62,630 bases of DNA from JAWPMV01 sp038527215 (GTDB lineage: Bacteria; Bacteroidota; Bacteroidia; J057). Every line of letters starts with the position of its first letter. Position 1 is the stretch's first letter. Position numbers and translations under genes: made by a program. The DNA lies in contig JBCBGC010000030.1 in assembly GCA_038527215.1 (NCBI GenBank), forward strand, positions 1 to 62,630. The letters run 5' to 3'. The notes beneath the pieces are model-generated. The model was not told where the DNA came from and ran no database searches. It was given only the letters and a program-made list of their open reading frames with translations. Positions 1-8,653 of the stretch are shown here, in pieces.

Positions 1-3000
1 ATACTACCGCCAGCACTGTAACGACTTTGCCTATTCTGGCTGGTACTTTCCTTCAGGATTTTGAGTCCTATCCAACAGGCATCTCGGCTAGTTTCCCTGA
101 TGGCTGGTTTAATGATCAGAACGATGATGAAGAATGGACGGTGGATGCAGGCGGAACGCCTTCTGGTAGTACCGGTCCTTCCGTAGACCACACTACTGGT
201 ACTTCTACCGGACAGTATATTTATGCAGAAACCTCCACTTGGGGAACCGGTGAGTCGGGCATTTTTGTCAGCCCATGTTTAGACGTGAGCTCGATGAACT
301 TCCCCGGTCTGGAATTCTGGTATCATATGTACGGTGCTGCTATGGGAACCCTGGAAGTAGGGGTAAGAGTAAACGGAGTAGACACTGTTCTCTGGTCTAT
401 CAGTGGTCAGCAGCAGGGTTCTAGTGGAGCTCCCTGGGAAAGAGGGGCAATTGATTTGATTCCTTATAAAAGCCAAAGCTTCCAGGTATTCTTTAAGGGT
501 ACTGATGGGTCCAGCATTACTGGCGATATGGCCTTGGATGATATCGGAACCTTCGAGCAGCCTGCTGTAGATATGGGGGTTGCCGCGGTACTGAGTCCGG
601 TAGGTGCTTCTTGTTTCGGGGCTACTGAAACCCTGGAAGTAACCATTGTCAATGACGGTCTCGCTCCTATCGATTTTGCGGCCAACAATGCGCAGCTTGA
701 TGCCACGATTGCCGGGCCAAATGCTGCTGCATATTCTATCACTGTTTCTTCAGGAACGCTGGATGTAGATTCTTCTCTGAATGTTGTCATTTCTTCTGCT
801 GTTGACCTTTCACAGGTAGGGCAGAATGATTATACCGTGTCTATTACCGTAGCCGGTGATGGAGGTGCCTTCAACGATACGCTGCTGGCAAGTTCCACTA
901 CGATTCCAACGATTGCTGCTCCATTCCTTGAAGACTTTGAGTCCCTCTCCAATGGTACACCTGCGGGAGATATCGGTAATGGCTGGATCAATAGCGCAGA
1001 TGATGACAGTGATTGGACCATTGATAATGGAGGTACTGGCTCTAGTAATACTGGACCAGATGTCGACCATACCACTGGTTCATCTTCTGGTAAATATCTC
1101 TACATCGAAACTTCCTCAGGAAGTGATGGGGATACCTATGACCTGATTTCGCCTTGTATAGACTTATCTGGTGCAACAGTCCCAGTCCTAAGTTTCTGGT
1201 ATCACATGGCTGGTGCCCACATTAATATGTTAGAGGTATATATAGTTGATGGAGGTACTGAAACGCTGGTCTGGTCTCAGGCTGGAGCTGTACAATCCGG
1301 AACTGCCGCTCCTTGGGAAGAAGGAACCGTTTCATTGGTAGGACAGCCTTCTACCATTCAGCTTCTCTTTAGAGGATATAAAGGAACCAGCTTCGAAGGG
1401 GATATAGCCATTGATGACGTAGGCGTGGAAGACCTAGCTGGTATCACCGACCTTGGCCTCAGCATTGATGCTCCCGAAGATGGGGCGGTGATTTGTGCAG
1501 ACACCACTGGTGCACTCACCCTGACCGTTACCAATGCCGGGGGAGATTCTGTTGACTTTGCTGTCGATACTACCACGATTGTAGTGAACGGTGCTACCTC
1601 TAGTACTACCGTTGAGCTGAATGCTGGTAAAATCGGTTTTGGACAGTCCATTACGGTTTCTTCCAGCATCGATATTTCGATGGCCGGTAACTATTCTTAT
1701 ACTGCTTACCTCTCAGGCTTAGCGGCTGATACCACGAACGGCAACGATACTGCCAGCGCTACCTTTGATGTGTTGCCAGCTGTTGCTTCTCTTCCATACG
1801 TAGAGGACTTCTCAGCGGGTTCTGGCGGATGGATTTCCGGCGGTGCAAATTCTAGCTGGGCCTTTGGTGTGCCAGCAGGCGCGACCATCGATACGGCCGC
1901 TTCTGATACCAATGCCTGGGTTACTAACCTAGGTGGTGATTATAATCCAAATGAGCAGTCTTTTGTTGTTGGTCCATGCTTTGACCTGTCTAATGCTGCC
2001 GCTGATACCCGTATCGCGATGAGCATTTGGGTTGATTCTGAATCAAGCTGGGATGGTACTGTATTACAGGCATCTACTGACGATGGGGTCACCTGGAACA
2101 ATGTTGGAGCACTCAATGATCCGATTAACTGGTACAACGATGGCGACATTGATGGATTACCTGGTGGTTCTTTAGTAGGATGGTCTGGAGCATCTGGCGG
2201 TTGGGTTCGGGCCGAGCACGGTCTGGATACCTCTCTCATTGGCCAGTCTTCTGTCATCTTCCGTGTAGCCTTTGGTTCAGATGGTTCCTTCCAGTTTGAA
2301 GGATTTGCCTTTGATGACGTGGTTGTAGGAGAAGCCCCGGTTGTAGATTTGGGTGGAGATTCTCTCACAGTATGTATTGGCGAAATGCTGGACGCTGGAG
2401 TTACCCCTGGTGCCACTTACGCCTGGAGTACTGGAGCCTCTACTTCCATGATTGCCCTGACCAATAACACAGGAGCCTTTATCATAGACAGCGTGATCAG
2501 TGTAACCGTAACGGATACCCTTGGATTTGCTACTTCCGCTAGCGTGGTGGTAAGCATCGCTCCAAGCCTGCCAACGGTTGCCGCCAATATCACGCAGGAC
2601 ATCAACTGTAACGGCGATTCTACGGGTATGATTTCTGCTGCCGTTTCTGGTGCCAATGGTACCGTGGCTTACAGCTGGGATACCAACCCGGTACAGACTA
2701 CGCCTATGCTCATGGGACTGCCTGCTGGAGACTACACCGTAACCATTACGGACTCCGCCGGTTGTACCGCCACCGCTTCAGCTAACCTTACAGAGCCTAC
2801 TGCTCTGGGCGTAGGAGTTGATTCTATCATGGGGGTTAACTGCCCAAGTGATTCTATGGGATCTATCGAAATCAGCGTATCTGGTGGAACCGCGCCTTAC
2901 TCCTTCGTATGGAGCAACGGTGATACCACGGAAGATATCTCTGGCTTGCCAGCAGGTGATTACACCGGTACCATTACGGATAGCCTTGGTTGTGTATTGG

Positions 3001-3542
3001 TTTCTCCTGCCTTGAACGTGCCTAGCACCAACAATGATCCGGTTGCTTCCTTCGACCTCGAGCAGGTAGGTGGTACCGTGAATCTGGTGAGCACCAGTAC
3101 GGATGCCGATAGCATTGCCTGGGATCTGGGAGATGGCGTTGGTACTTCCGGCGATGATACCCTCTCCTATGCCTACGCGTCTAACGATACCTTCGTGGTT
3201 ACCCTGACGGTTTTCAATGAGTGTGGATCCTCCAGCGTGAGCGATACTGTATTCATGACCCAGGTGGGTCTGGAAGATGAACTGGTCCGTGAGATCAACA
3301 TCTACCCGAACCCATCTCAGGGACAGTTTGAGGTGAGCTTCGGCAACCTGAACCTCGAAGAAGTGAGCCTGACTGTCGTTACCATGGCTGGTCAGCTGGT
3401 ACACGCAGTAGAAGTTGGGAATGTATTTGCCAACCATCGCGAAGAAATCACCTTGCCATCCTCTGTAGCAGCTGGTGTATATCTGCTGCAAATCAGAACG
3501 GAAGAAACCGTGGTTTACAAGCGACTGAGTATTGAGAAATAA
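1..3542 (+). CDS. Type IX-secreted multidomain surface protein, 5' end outside window
   Basis: The frame is open from base 3 to the stop at 3540-3542 with no convincing start, so the gene begins upstream of the window. About 1180 residues are visible. Three jelly-roll/MAM-like modules start near 51, 931 and 1793; each opens with an acidic-aromatic motif (LQDFES, LEDFES, VEDFS), and the first two also share a VDHTTG motif and an FWYHM strand. Two SprB-like repeats follow (about 2560-3010, each with GLPAGDYT), then a PKD-like domain (about 3030-3260, AWDLGDG). The end carries a type A sorting domain (INIYPNPSQGQFEVSF and a VYKRLSIEK tail), which marks export by type IX secretion and attachment to the cell surface. 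Adhesion or gliding is a likely role by family, but nothing here gives the ligand. Confidence 0.9.
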   Translation, partial: TTASTVTTLPILAGTFLQDFESYPTGISASFPDGWFNDQNDDEEWTVDAGGTPSGSTGPSVDHTTGTSTGQYIYAETSTWGTGESGIFVSPCLDVSSMNFPGLEFWYHMYGAAMGTLEVGVRVNGVDTVLWSISGQQQGSSGAPWERGAIDLIPYKSQSFQVFFKGTDGSSITGDMALDDIGTFEQPAVDMGVAAVLSPVGASCFGATETLEVTIVNDGLAPIDFAANNAQLDATIAGPNAAAYSITVSSGTLDVDSSLNVVISSAVDLSQVGQNDYTVSITVAGDGGAFNDTLLASSTTIPTIAAPFLEDFESLSNGTPAGDIGNGWINSADDDSDWTIDNGGTGSSNTGPDVDHTTGSSSGKYLYIETSSGSDGDTYDLISPCIDLSGATVPVLSFWYHMAGAHINMLEVYIVDGGTETLVWSQAGAVQSGTAAPWEEGTVSLVGQPSTIQLLFRGYKGTSFEGDIAIDDVGVEDLAGITDLGLSIDAPEDGAVICADTTGALTLTVTNAGGDSVDFAVDTTTIVVNGATSSTTVELNAGKIGFGQSITVSSSIDISMAGNYSYTAYLSGLAADTTNGNDTASATFDVLPAVASLPYVEDFSAGSGGWISGGANSSWAFGVPAGATIDTAASDTNAWVTNLGGDYNPNEQSFVVGPCFDLSNAAADTRIAMSIWVDSESSWDGTVLQASTDDGVTWNNVGALNDPINWYNDGDIDGLPGGSLVGWSGASGGWVRAEHGLDTSLIGQSSVIFRVAFGSDGSFQFEGFAFDDVVVGEAPVVDLGGDSLTVCIGEMLDAGVTPGATYAWSTGASTSMIALTNNTGAFIIDSVISVTVTDTLGFATSASVVVSIAPSLPTVAANITQDINCNGDSTGMISAAVSGANGTVAYSWDTNPVQTTPMLMGLPAGDYTVTITDSAGCTATASANLTEPTALGVGVDSIMGVNCPSDSMGSIEISVSGGTAPYSFVWSNGDTTEDISGLPAGDYTGTITDSLGCVLVSPALNVPSTNNDPVASFDLEQVGGTVNLVSTSTDADSIAWDLGDGVGTSGDDTLSYAYASNDTFVVTLTVFNECGSSSVSDTVFMTQVGLEDELVREINIYPNPSQGQFEVSFGNLNLEEVSLTVVTMAGQLVHAVEVGNVFANHREEITLPSSVAAGVYLLQIRTEETVVYKRLSIEK

Positions 3543-3567
3543 GCCTTTTATCAGGCTTAGCCATACA

Positions 3568-3601
3568 CCGGGTCGATCTTAGATCGACCCGGTTTTTTTT
3601 T
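3568..3601 (+). terminator. Rho-independent terminator after the sorting-domain gene
   Basis: A 12-bp perfect inverted repeat (3568-3579 with 3581-3592) is followed at once by nine T residues. It sits 25 bases after the stop of the preceding gene and closes that transcript. Confidence 0.93.
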
Positions 3602-3665
3602 GTCCTTAATTCTTAGGAGGGAAAGGTTTTGGCGCAGAGATTGTCGAATGGAAGGAAAAGATTTT

Positions 3666-4409
3666 ATGCAAAAACTCCCACTGCTACCTTGGTTGATCTA
3701 CTTCATGAGTTGGCTGCTTCCTTTTACAGGAACAGCCCAACATCAACCGCAGGAGTTAGCCTACTGGGAAAGCATAAAAGATAGCTTGATTACAGGACTG
3801 GAGGTCAGCGGTCAGCGAATGATCGTCCCTTTTCCGCCCTTAGCCATGGACCTGAAGATACCCGCGAATGCTCGTTTTGACCGAGATACTATTTTTATCG
3901 GCCAGGTCCAGGACGCATTTGGAACCACCGGAGATCACTTATCTCTGTTGTACCATGAATACCTCCACGCGACCTATCAAGTGGTGAAAATGTATCCGGT
4001 GTGTGAGGAAGAAGATGGAACCATTGTACAGTGGGACACCGGAGAAACATTTTCCTACACCCCGCTCTCCCGGGAAGTTCGACAGGGGCTGCAACACTTC
4101 GAAGAGGAGGTGCTGCCTACTTATGGAGCGTTGACAGCAGCAGAAAAAGCGCAACATCTGGCAGAAATGGAAAAGACCCTCTCCCAGGTCAGAGATCAGG
4201 CTTTTATTTACGCCCCCTCCAATCTGGCAAAAGAAGAAATTCAGGTATATATCCGACAGCTAAGCACGGCTCATCTCGGCGTTTATACCATCTCTCCCAA
4301 AGCTCATGAAGCTATTCAGCTCCGCCTGGCCCAGCTCAAAGAAAGTCTGGCCAGACGGGTGGACTATGAACGCCGGAAAAAACTGGCTCCTTCCGGATGT
4401 CCGCTTTAG
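3666..4409 (+). CDS. Secreted protein with HExxH motif, putative metallopeptidase-like
   Basis: This 247-residue protein has a clear signal peptide (MQKLPLLPWLIYF to an Ala-Gln cleavage site after about 24 residues). I chose the ATG at 3666 because it has a purine-rich GAAGGAAAAG six bases upstream and places the signal peptide at the terminus; in-frame ATG 3648 is the alternative, and the frame's opening TTG lies inside the preceding terminator. The middle contains HEYLHATY, an HExxH zinc-binding pattern, followed by a helical, charged C-terminal half. I do not recognise the family; a peptidase role rests only on this motif and its setting before a helix. Its stop overlaps the stop of the convergent gene by four bases. 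Confidence 0.72.
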   Translation: MQKLPLLPWLIYFMSWLLPFTGTAQHQPQELAYWESIKDSLITGLEVSGQRMIVPFPPLAMDLKIPANARFDRDTIFIGQVQDAFGTTGDHLSLLYHEYLHATYQVVKMYPVCEEEDGTIVQWDTGETFSYTPLSREVRQGLQHFEEEVLPTYGALTAAEKAQHLAEMEKTLSQVRDQAFIYAPSNLAKEEIQVYIRQLSTAHLGVYTISPKAHEAIQLRLAQLKESLARRVDYERRKKLAPSGCPL

Positions 4410-4939
4410 GGGCCTCCAGGTGGTTTGGGGAAAGGGGGACTCCCAGGTATGGGACCTCTTTCTCCTGGCATTCTTCGAAACAGCGCGGCTACATCGGAGA
4501 TGATTTGATCAAATTCTTCCTGCTGTGGCTTGGTGCATAGGCCCCTGATCTGTCCGAAAAAATGGAATATGGCCGCTTCCTGCTGAGCCTTTCTGTTTCC
4601 AATGGCCTGGGTCAGTCTCTGAGCTTCGGCCTTTCGCTCGGGATCCGTCAACAATTGAAACAATTCATCGTGGAGCGCGCGTTGTTCTTTCCGGTACGCT
4701 CCAGCTTCTTCATGATGCGCCCGGTGAAATATCCGGAGGCTATCGTATTGTTCCGGGCTAAAGTCCAACAGGCGGGCCAGTTTGAAAGCCGGAGGTTCCT
4801 CCTGACCGGGACCTGGCATGAACATGTTTTCAGGACCGGACTTCCAAGATGAATTCGATTGCCACCATAAATAGCTCAAGCTACCCAGGTTCAGCAATAC
4901 CAGGATAGCGATGATGCCGGTGATCATTGATTTTTTCAT
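4406..4939 (-). CDS. Membrane-anchored CpxP/Spy-like periplasmic protein, third gene of ECF operon
   Basis: The 177-residue protein starts at ATG 4937-4939, preceded by AAGGAATAAAG. It has one N-terminal membrane segment (MITGIIAILVLLNLGSLSYLW) and a helical periplasmic part with FSPEQYDSLRIFHRAHHEE and repeated Gln/Glu/Arg-rich helices, as in the LTxxQ/heavy-metal-resistance (CpxP, Spy, ZraP-like) group. The tail is rich in Pro and Gly. It starts two bases after the stop of the membrane protein upstream, which itself overlaps the sigma factor gene, so all three form one transcript. By family it would sense or buffer envelope stress and feed back on the sigma factor; that role is inferred. 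Confidence 0.75.
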   Translation of the reverse strand: MKKSMITGIIAILVLLNLGSLSYLWWQSNSSWKSGPENMFMPGPGQEEPPAFKLARLLDFSPEQYDSLRIFHRAHHEEAGAYRKEQRALHDELFQLLTDPERKAEAQRLTQAIGNRKAQQEAAIFHFFGQIRGLCTKPQQEEFDQIISDVAALFRRMPGERGPIPGSPPFPKPPGGP

Positions 4940-4941
4940 CT

Positions 4942-5262
4942 TTATTCCTTCAAAAACTGGCTGAGGCTGGTCCCCTGTTCTGACTGAAAATTTTTCATCA
5001 AAGCCAGGGCCACATCCTCTCGTGAAGTGGAAACTTGATTCGCGTGCCAGCTGATTACGCCCAGGTTGAGAATCAGTAACACGCATAGCCCCGCAAAGAT
5101 CAGGCGCAGCTGATGGATCGTGAGGAAGGGAGGAGAAGTTTCTGCCTCCAAGCGGGCCTTTAGTCTGGTGTAAAAGAAGGGATCGACCTTGGGAGGGCTT
5201 AGCCCATCCAGGCTCTTTAAGGTTTTTTCCACTTCCTGGTCTACTCGTAAGTTGTTTTTCAT
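4942..5262 (-). CDS. Small single-pass membrane protein, putative anti-sigma factor
   Basis: This 106-residue protein has a cytosolic N-terminus (EKTLKSLDGLSPPKVDPFFYTRLKARLE), one membrane helix near residues 50-70 (LIFAGLCVLLILNLGVISW) and a short outer tail. Its ATG overlaps the TGA of the ECF sigma gene (ATGA), indicating translational coupling. Size, topology and position are those of anti-sigma factors that hold an ECF sigma factor at the membrane, although no zinc-binding HxxxCxxC motif is visible. The role is therefore inferred from context. Confidence 0.7.
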   Translation of the reverse strand: MKNNLRVDQEVEKTLKSLDGLSPPKVDPFFYTRLKARLEAETSPPFLTIHQLRLIFAGLCVLLILNLGVISWHANQVSTSREDVALALMKNFQSEQGTSLSQFLKE

Positions 5263-5828
5263 AATAATTTATTCCTGTAATAATGTTGAAGCTTATTTCT
5301 CAGGTTTCTGCGCGCCCGGAAAATCAATGACTCAACTGCGGAAATGGATAAGGTCATGACTTCACTGATTTCCTGGTGGCTCATACCGTCAAGCTTATGT
5401 AAAGTGAAGGCTATTTGTTGTTTATCAGGGAGCTGGGAGATCGCCCAGTGTAAAATTCTCGCTCGCTCCCGGTTTTCTAAAACGATGCCTGGGTGATCAT
5501 AGGTAGGCGGATTTACCTCATCCCGGTTTTCCCCCAGAGATTGTAAAAAGGCAAACCTTTTTTTCCTTTTGCTCCTGCGAATATGTTCCAGGCCCTTGTT
5601 GGCGGCAATGCGATACAGCCAGGTGGAGATTTTGGCTTGTCCACGAAAGGAAGCTAAGGAGCGGAAAGCCTCCAGGAAGACCTCCTGGCTTAGATCCTCG
5701 GCATCTTCCGCATTTTTTACAAATCCCCATACTACCTGATATACCTGCTGCTGATATAGCTGCACGAATTCCTGGAAAGCCATTTCGCTTCCCTGACGCA
5801 TGTTTTCTATCAAAGTGGCTTCCTGCAA
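5259..5828 (-). CDS. ECF-family RNA polymerase sigma factor
   Basis: The protein shows the sigma-70 region 2 core (EDAEDLSQEVFLEAFRSL, then STWLYRIAANKGLEHIR) and region 4 (LPDKQQIAFTLHKLDGMSHQEI with SISAVESLIFRARRNLR), at the normal ECF length of about 185 residues. It directs RNA polymerase to stress or envelope genes. The start is uncertain: the longest frame opens with TTG at 5828, a second TTG at 5813 has AGGAAG upstream, and ATG 5801 would remove a few residues of region 2. It leads a three-gene operon with a putative anti-sigma protein and a CpxP-like protein, which suggests autoregulation. Confidence 0.9.
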   Translation of the reverse strand: MQEATLIENMRQGSEMAFQEFVQLYQQQVYQVVWGFVKNAEDAEDLSQEVFLEAFRSLASFRGQAKISTWLYRIAANKGLEHIRRSKRKKRFAFLQSLGENRDEVNPPTYDHPGIVLENRERARILHWAISQLPDKQQIAFTLHKLDGMSHQEISEVMTLSISAVESLIFRARRNLRNKLQHYYRNKLL

Positions 5829-6145
5829 GCTGGTAGGGGGCTTGATGAACGGATGATTGAATAGAGGGCAACTGAGAACTGAGGGCTAGCCAGGTAATGC
5901 CTGGTTTTTTCAAACCTGAGGCTTGGTTTGGCAAGAGTTGATTATGTCATATGTAAGGTATAGTAAGTGTGCGCGACAGACAAAGCATGACTATTCCCAT
6001 GCTTCCTATACACCAGATTTTCGAGTGGGAAAGGGAAAATAAAGCGTTGCTCCCACCTTGAAAACCAGGCCATTGGGTACATAAAAATTGGCTTCTGGAA
6101 GTGAGATGCCCTTTAGGATAAAATCTTGCGGTGTCCTGCTTACAT
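5829..6145 (-). other. Intergenic region with a coding-looking remnant
   Basis: No complete gene is present. On the minus strand, one frame overlapping the 3' end of the histidine kinase gene reads about 45 residues of plausible protein (PQDFILKGISLPEANF, then PNGLVFKVGATLYFPFP) and stops at 6006-6008. It has no start codon after the last in-frame stop, so it may be chance or the 3' relic of a broken gene. The part nearest the sigma gene (5829-6005) shows no recognisable promoter by eye. Confidence 0.3.
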
Positions 6146-7498
6146 TTAATCTGAGATCAGCATAGGCTTGGCGGGAAGCGAAATGGTAAAGGTACTACCC
6201 TCGTTTTCTACGGAGTGCAACTCAATCTGCCCGCCATAGGCCAGCACGATTTTCTTGATGATGGCCAGGCCGATGCCCGTTCCTTCGTATTGGGTGGCGG
6301 TATGTAAACGAAAAAACATCTCAAAAATCCGCTCTTGAAATTCAGGCGGAATGCCTATGCCATTATCCGTAAAGACCAGCTGAAACTGTTTTCTGTTAGT
6401 CTGGGTGGTGATGTGGACGTAGGGTTCAGATTGATCGTTATACTTCAACCCATTCTCGATCAGGTTTTGAAAAATGACGAGAAGTTGAGACTCGTTTGCC
6501 CGGATGGTCGGCAAAGGGTCTGCCTTTATGGTCGCTTTTTTCTGTTGGATGAGGTCTTGAAGATTAAAGACGACCTTTTCCAATACCTCTTCAAGATTGA
6601 CGGGGCGCAAGCTGGTATTTTGTTGGTCGAGACGGGCGTATTCTAAAATGTCTTCCACCAGATAATGCATTTGTTTGGCGCCACTTTTTGCATACCCTAT
6701 ATATTGTCTCAACTCCTCTCCTGCCTCTGGTCCAAGCTCAATCTCTATCAGGTCAAGGAAACCTGAGACATTCCGTAGCGGGGTTTTTAGGTCGTGAGAG
6801 GCGACGTAAGCAAACTTTTCAAGCTCTTTATTGACTTTACTGAGTTGTCGGTTTTTATCGGCTACCACATTTTGTTGAGACCGGAGTTCATTATTGGAAT
6901 TAGCAAGTTGCTGAAGCAGTCTGTTGGTACGTTTCTCAAAGCGGGTATTTTCCCGGAGGATGAGTTTGGTGATGATCGTCAGGCAAATAAGGGAGGAGAC
7001 AATTACCAGAGGTCTGGTAAAACGATCAATCTTATCTGCCAGCATAGGAACATGTTGAGATAGCCAGATCTCTGTCCCAAGATAAAAAATGAAGACCGCC
7101 GCCAGCGCCCAGATTTGGGTCCTGCCTTCAAAAAATACCAGGGCCATCACCACGAAGGCAAAATAGGTAGATTGACCTCCCATATCTGTCCCGTAAAGGA
7201 TGTTCAGCAGGGTAATCAGGGAAATGAGAGAAATAAAAGTCCAGGACCTGGCCAGTTTGAAATACCCCAACTTGTGCAACAAGGGAATAAGGCTTATGCA
7301 TAGTAACACCGCTACCTCACTGATGACGCCCGTCAGGTCGTTCTCCAAAACGTCCTGCAACAAGATACCTAATACAATAGGGGTAATGATCAGCCACATC
7401 TGGTTGATGATGCGGATTTTTTTTACTTCTGTGAGGTCAAGATTCGGTCTGACCCCCAGGCGGGAGAATTTCCACCAGAAATAGATTAGGTACCTCAT
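6146..7498 (-). CDS. Membrane sensor histidine kinase
   Basis: The protein has about six hydrophobic segments in its first 180 residues, a coiled-coil linker, then a full kinase core: H-box SHDLKTPLRN with the phosphoacceptor near residue 235, N-box NLIENGLKY, G1 DNGIGIP, F-box and G2 GTGIGLA. It should autophosphorylate and pass phosphate to a response regulator, but no cognate regulator gene is adjacent, so it is an orphan kinase. I prefer the ATG at 7498 (MRYLIYFWW); an upstream in-frame ATG at 7525 would add nine residues. The membrane part resembles 7TM/MASE-like input domains only loosely, and the signal is unknown. Confidence 0.9.
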   Translation of the reverse strand: MRYLIYFWWKFSRLGVRPNLDLTEVKKIRIINQMWLIITPIVLGILLQDVLENDLTGVISEVAVLLCISLIPLLHKLGYFKLARSWTFISLISLITLLNILYGTDMGGQSTYFAFVVMALVFFEGRTQIWALAAVFIFYLGTEIWLSQHVPMLADKIDRFTRPLVIVSSLICLTIITKLILRENTRFEKRTNRLLQQLANSNNELRSQQNVVADKNRQLSKVNKELEKFAYVASHDLKTPLRNVSGFLDLIEIELGPEAGEELRQYIGYAKSGAKQMHYLVEDILEYARLDQQNTSLRPVNLEEVLEKVVFNLQDLIQQKKATIKADPLPTIRANESQLLVIFQNLIENGLKYNDQSEPYVHITTQTNRKQFQLVFTDNGIGIPPEFQERIFEMFFRLHTATQYEGTGIGLAIIKKIVLAYGGQIELHSVENEGSTFTISLPAKPMLISD

Positions 7499-7738
7499 GA
7501 TATAAGTCAAGATACTAAAGGGCAAAGAGATAGGGAAACTTCTGGCCCGGGCTGCAAATAATCAGACCTTAGTGGATTAAGGGAAGAGAGGGGTATAATG
7601 GAAGAGAGGACATGGAAATTCCAGGTCCTCCCTCCAGTATTGGTAATTAATAGGCCATAGCTGTAGGCAACGGTGAGCCTTAGCTAGGATAAAGATCAAG
7701 CTTTCCTGAGGTTTTGTCCCCCCCTAATTTTACAAGGA

Positions 7739-8545
7739 TTAGGGTAAGGTAGGCATCATGCCCTGATTAGACAGGTAACTGGCGACTTGTTGGGCCAGGG
7801 TGAATTCAGGAAAAAAGAGATGATTGGCCTTGGCCACGATGTCCCGGTTCCTGCTATAGATGGTGGGTAAGGTGACCTGCATTTTCTCGGCGATCTGCTT
7901 GGCTCTGATCATGCCGGTGGCATAGTAGTTCAAAACCTCCACTTCCCTGGGGGTAAACACTTTCTTCAACACTTCCTCCTTGATTTTCAGGGTCCATCCT
8001 TCGTGGGTGAGGGATTGGTCAAAAATTTCGGCCTGGATCATGCCGCCGTAATGACCGTCATAAGCAATGCTTACCCGATGAGTATTGAAGTGGGAGATCA
8101 GATATTTGTTGCTGTCTAGTTGGAGGGCCGTGCTCACCTGTGAGACCCAGTAATAATCCCCGGTATAAGACCGCATGGGAACCATGGTCCTGTATTCCTG
8201 CTTGAATGGGGCAATGGATTTTAGGCTTTCGGGGGAATAGATGATTTTATAGGCCGCCATGGCCCAGGCCAGATATTGTTCCAATGATTCAGGCAGGATC
8301 GCACTGAGAAATTGAGGGTAGGTCAATCGCCCTTCATTACCGAAAAATTTTTTCGTTCCATGACTGTGGCTAAACCGTCCTTCTTTGAGGTTCATAATGG
8401 AATGGAAGGTGTCGCTGGCTTCAGGACGCTTCACGCATTCCTTATCCCAGTACTCCTGTACCGCCTCATCTGTTAAATGGACAGGTTCTCCAATTCCCTT
8501 AGTCATGCCCTCAAATTGTGAGAGTAGGTCTTGGATCAAGTGCAT
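7739..8545 (-). CDS. LuxR-type transcriptional regulator
   Basis: The 268-residue protein ends in a LuxR-family helix-turn-helix (FTPREVEVLNYYATG, then KQIAEKMQVTLPTIYSRNRDI). The upstream 190 residues form an alpha/beta domain reminiscent of a PAS sensor (YTGDYYWVSQVSTALQLDSNKY), with no receiver-type phosphorylation site, so it probably responds to a ligand or partner rather than to a kinase. The gene stands alone on the minus strand. A long inverted repeat lies just upstream of its start and could be its operator. The target genes are unknown. Confidence 0.82.
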   Translation of the reverse strand: MHLIQDLLSQFEGMTKGIGEPVHLTDEAVQEYWDKECVKRPEASDTFHSIMNLKEGRFSHSHGTKKFFGNEGRLTYPQFLSAILPESLEQYLAWAMAAYKIIYSPESLKSIAPFKQEYRTMVPMRSYTGDYYWVSQVSTALQLDSNKYLISHFNTHRVSIAYDGHYGGMIQAEIFDQSLTHEGWTLKIKEEVLKKVFTPREVEVLNYYATGMIRAKQIAEKMQVTLPTIYSRNRDIVAKANHLFFPEFTLAQQVASYLSNQGMMPTLP

Positions 8546-8572
8546 ATCCCCCTATTTGCTTTAGGCCTATAT

Positions 8573-8609
8573 ATGAAAGTGAATATAAAAAAATATCGGC
8601 CACTTTCAT
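8573..8609. promoter_or_regulatory. Inverted repeat upstream of the LuxR-type gene
   Basis: A 9-bp perfect inverted repeat (ATGAAAGTG at 8573-8581, CACTTTCAT at 8601-8609) encloses a shorter ATAT/ATAT pair around an A-run. It lies 28 bases before the regulator start and after the nuoJ stop, so it may be an operator, or on the minus strand a weak terminator for nuoJ. Confidence 0.4.
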
Positions 8610-8653
8610 CATGTGGAAGGCTAGGAATTTCCGATTTTCGAATAATTATGGCT

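Noticed and set aside
2778..3491. A 237-codon minus-strand frame
   Set aside because: It lies fully opposite the sorting-domain and repeat region of a real gene and has no recognisable motif.
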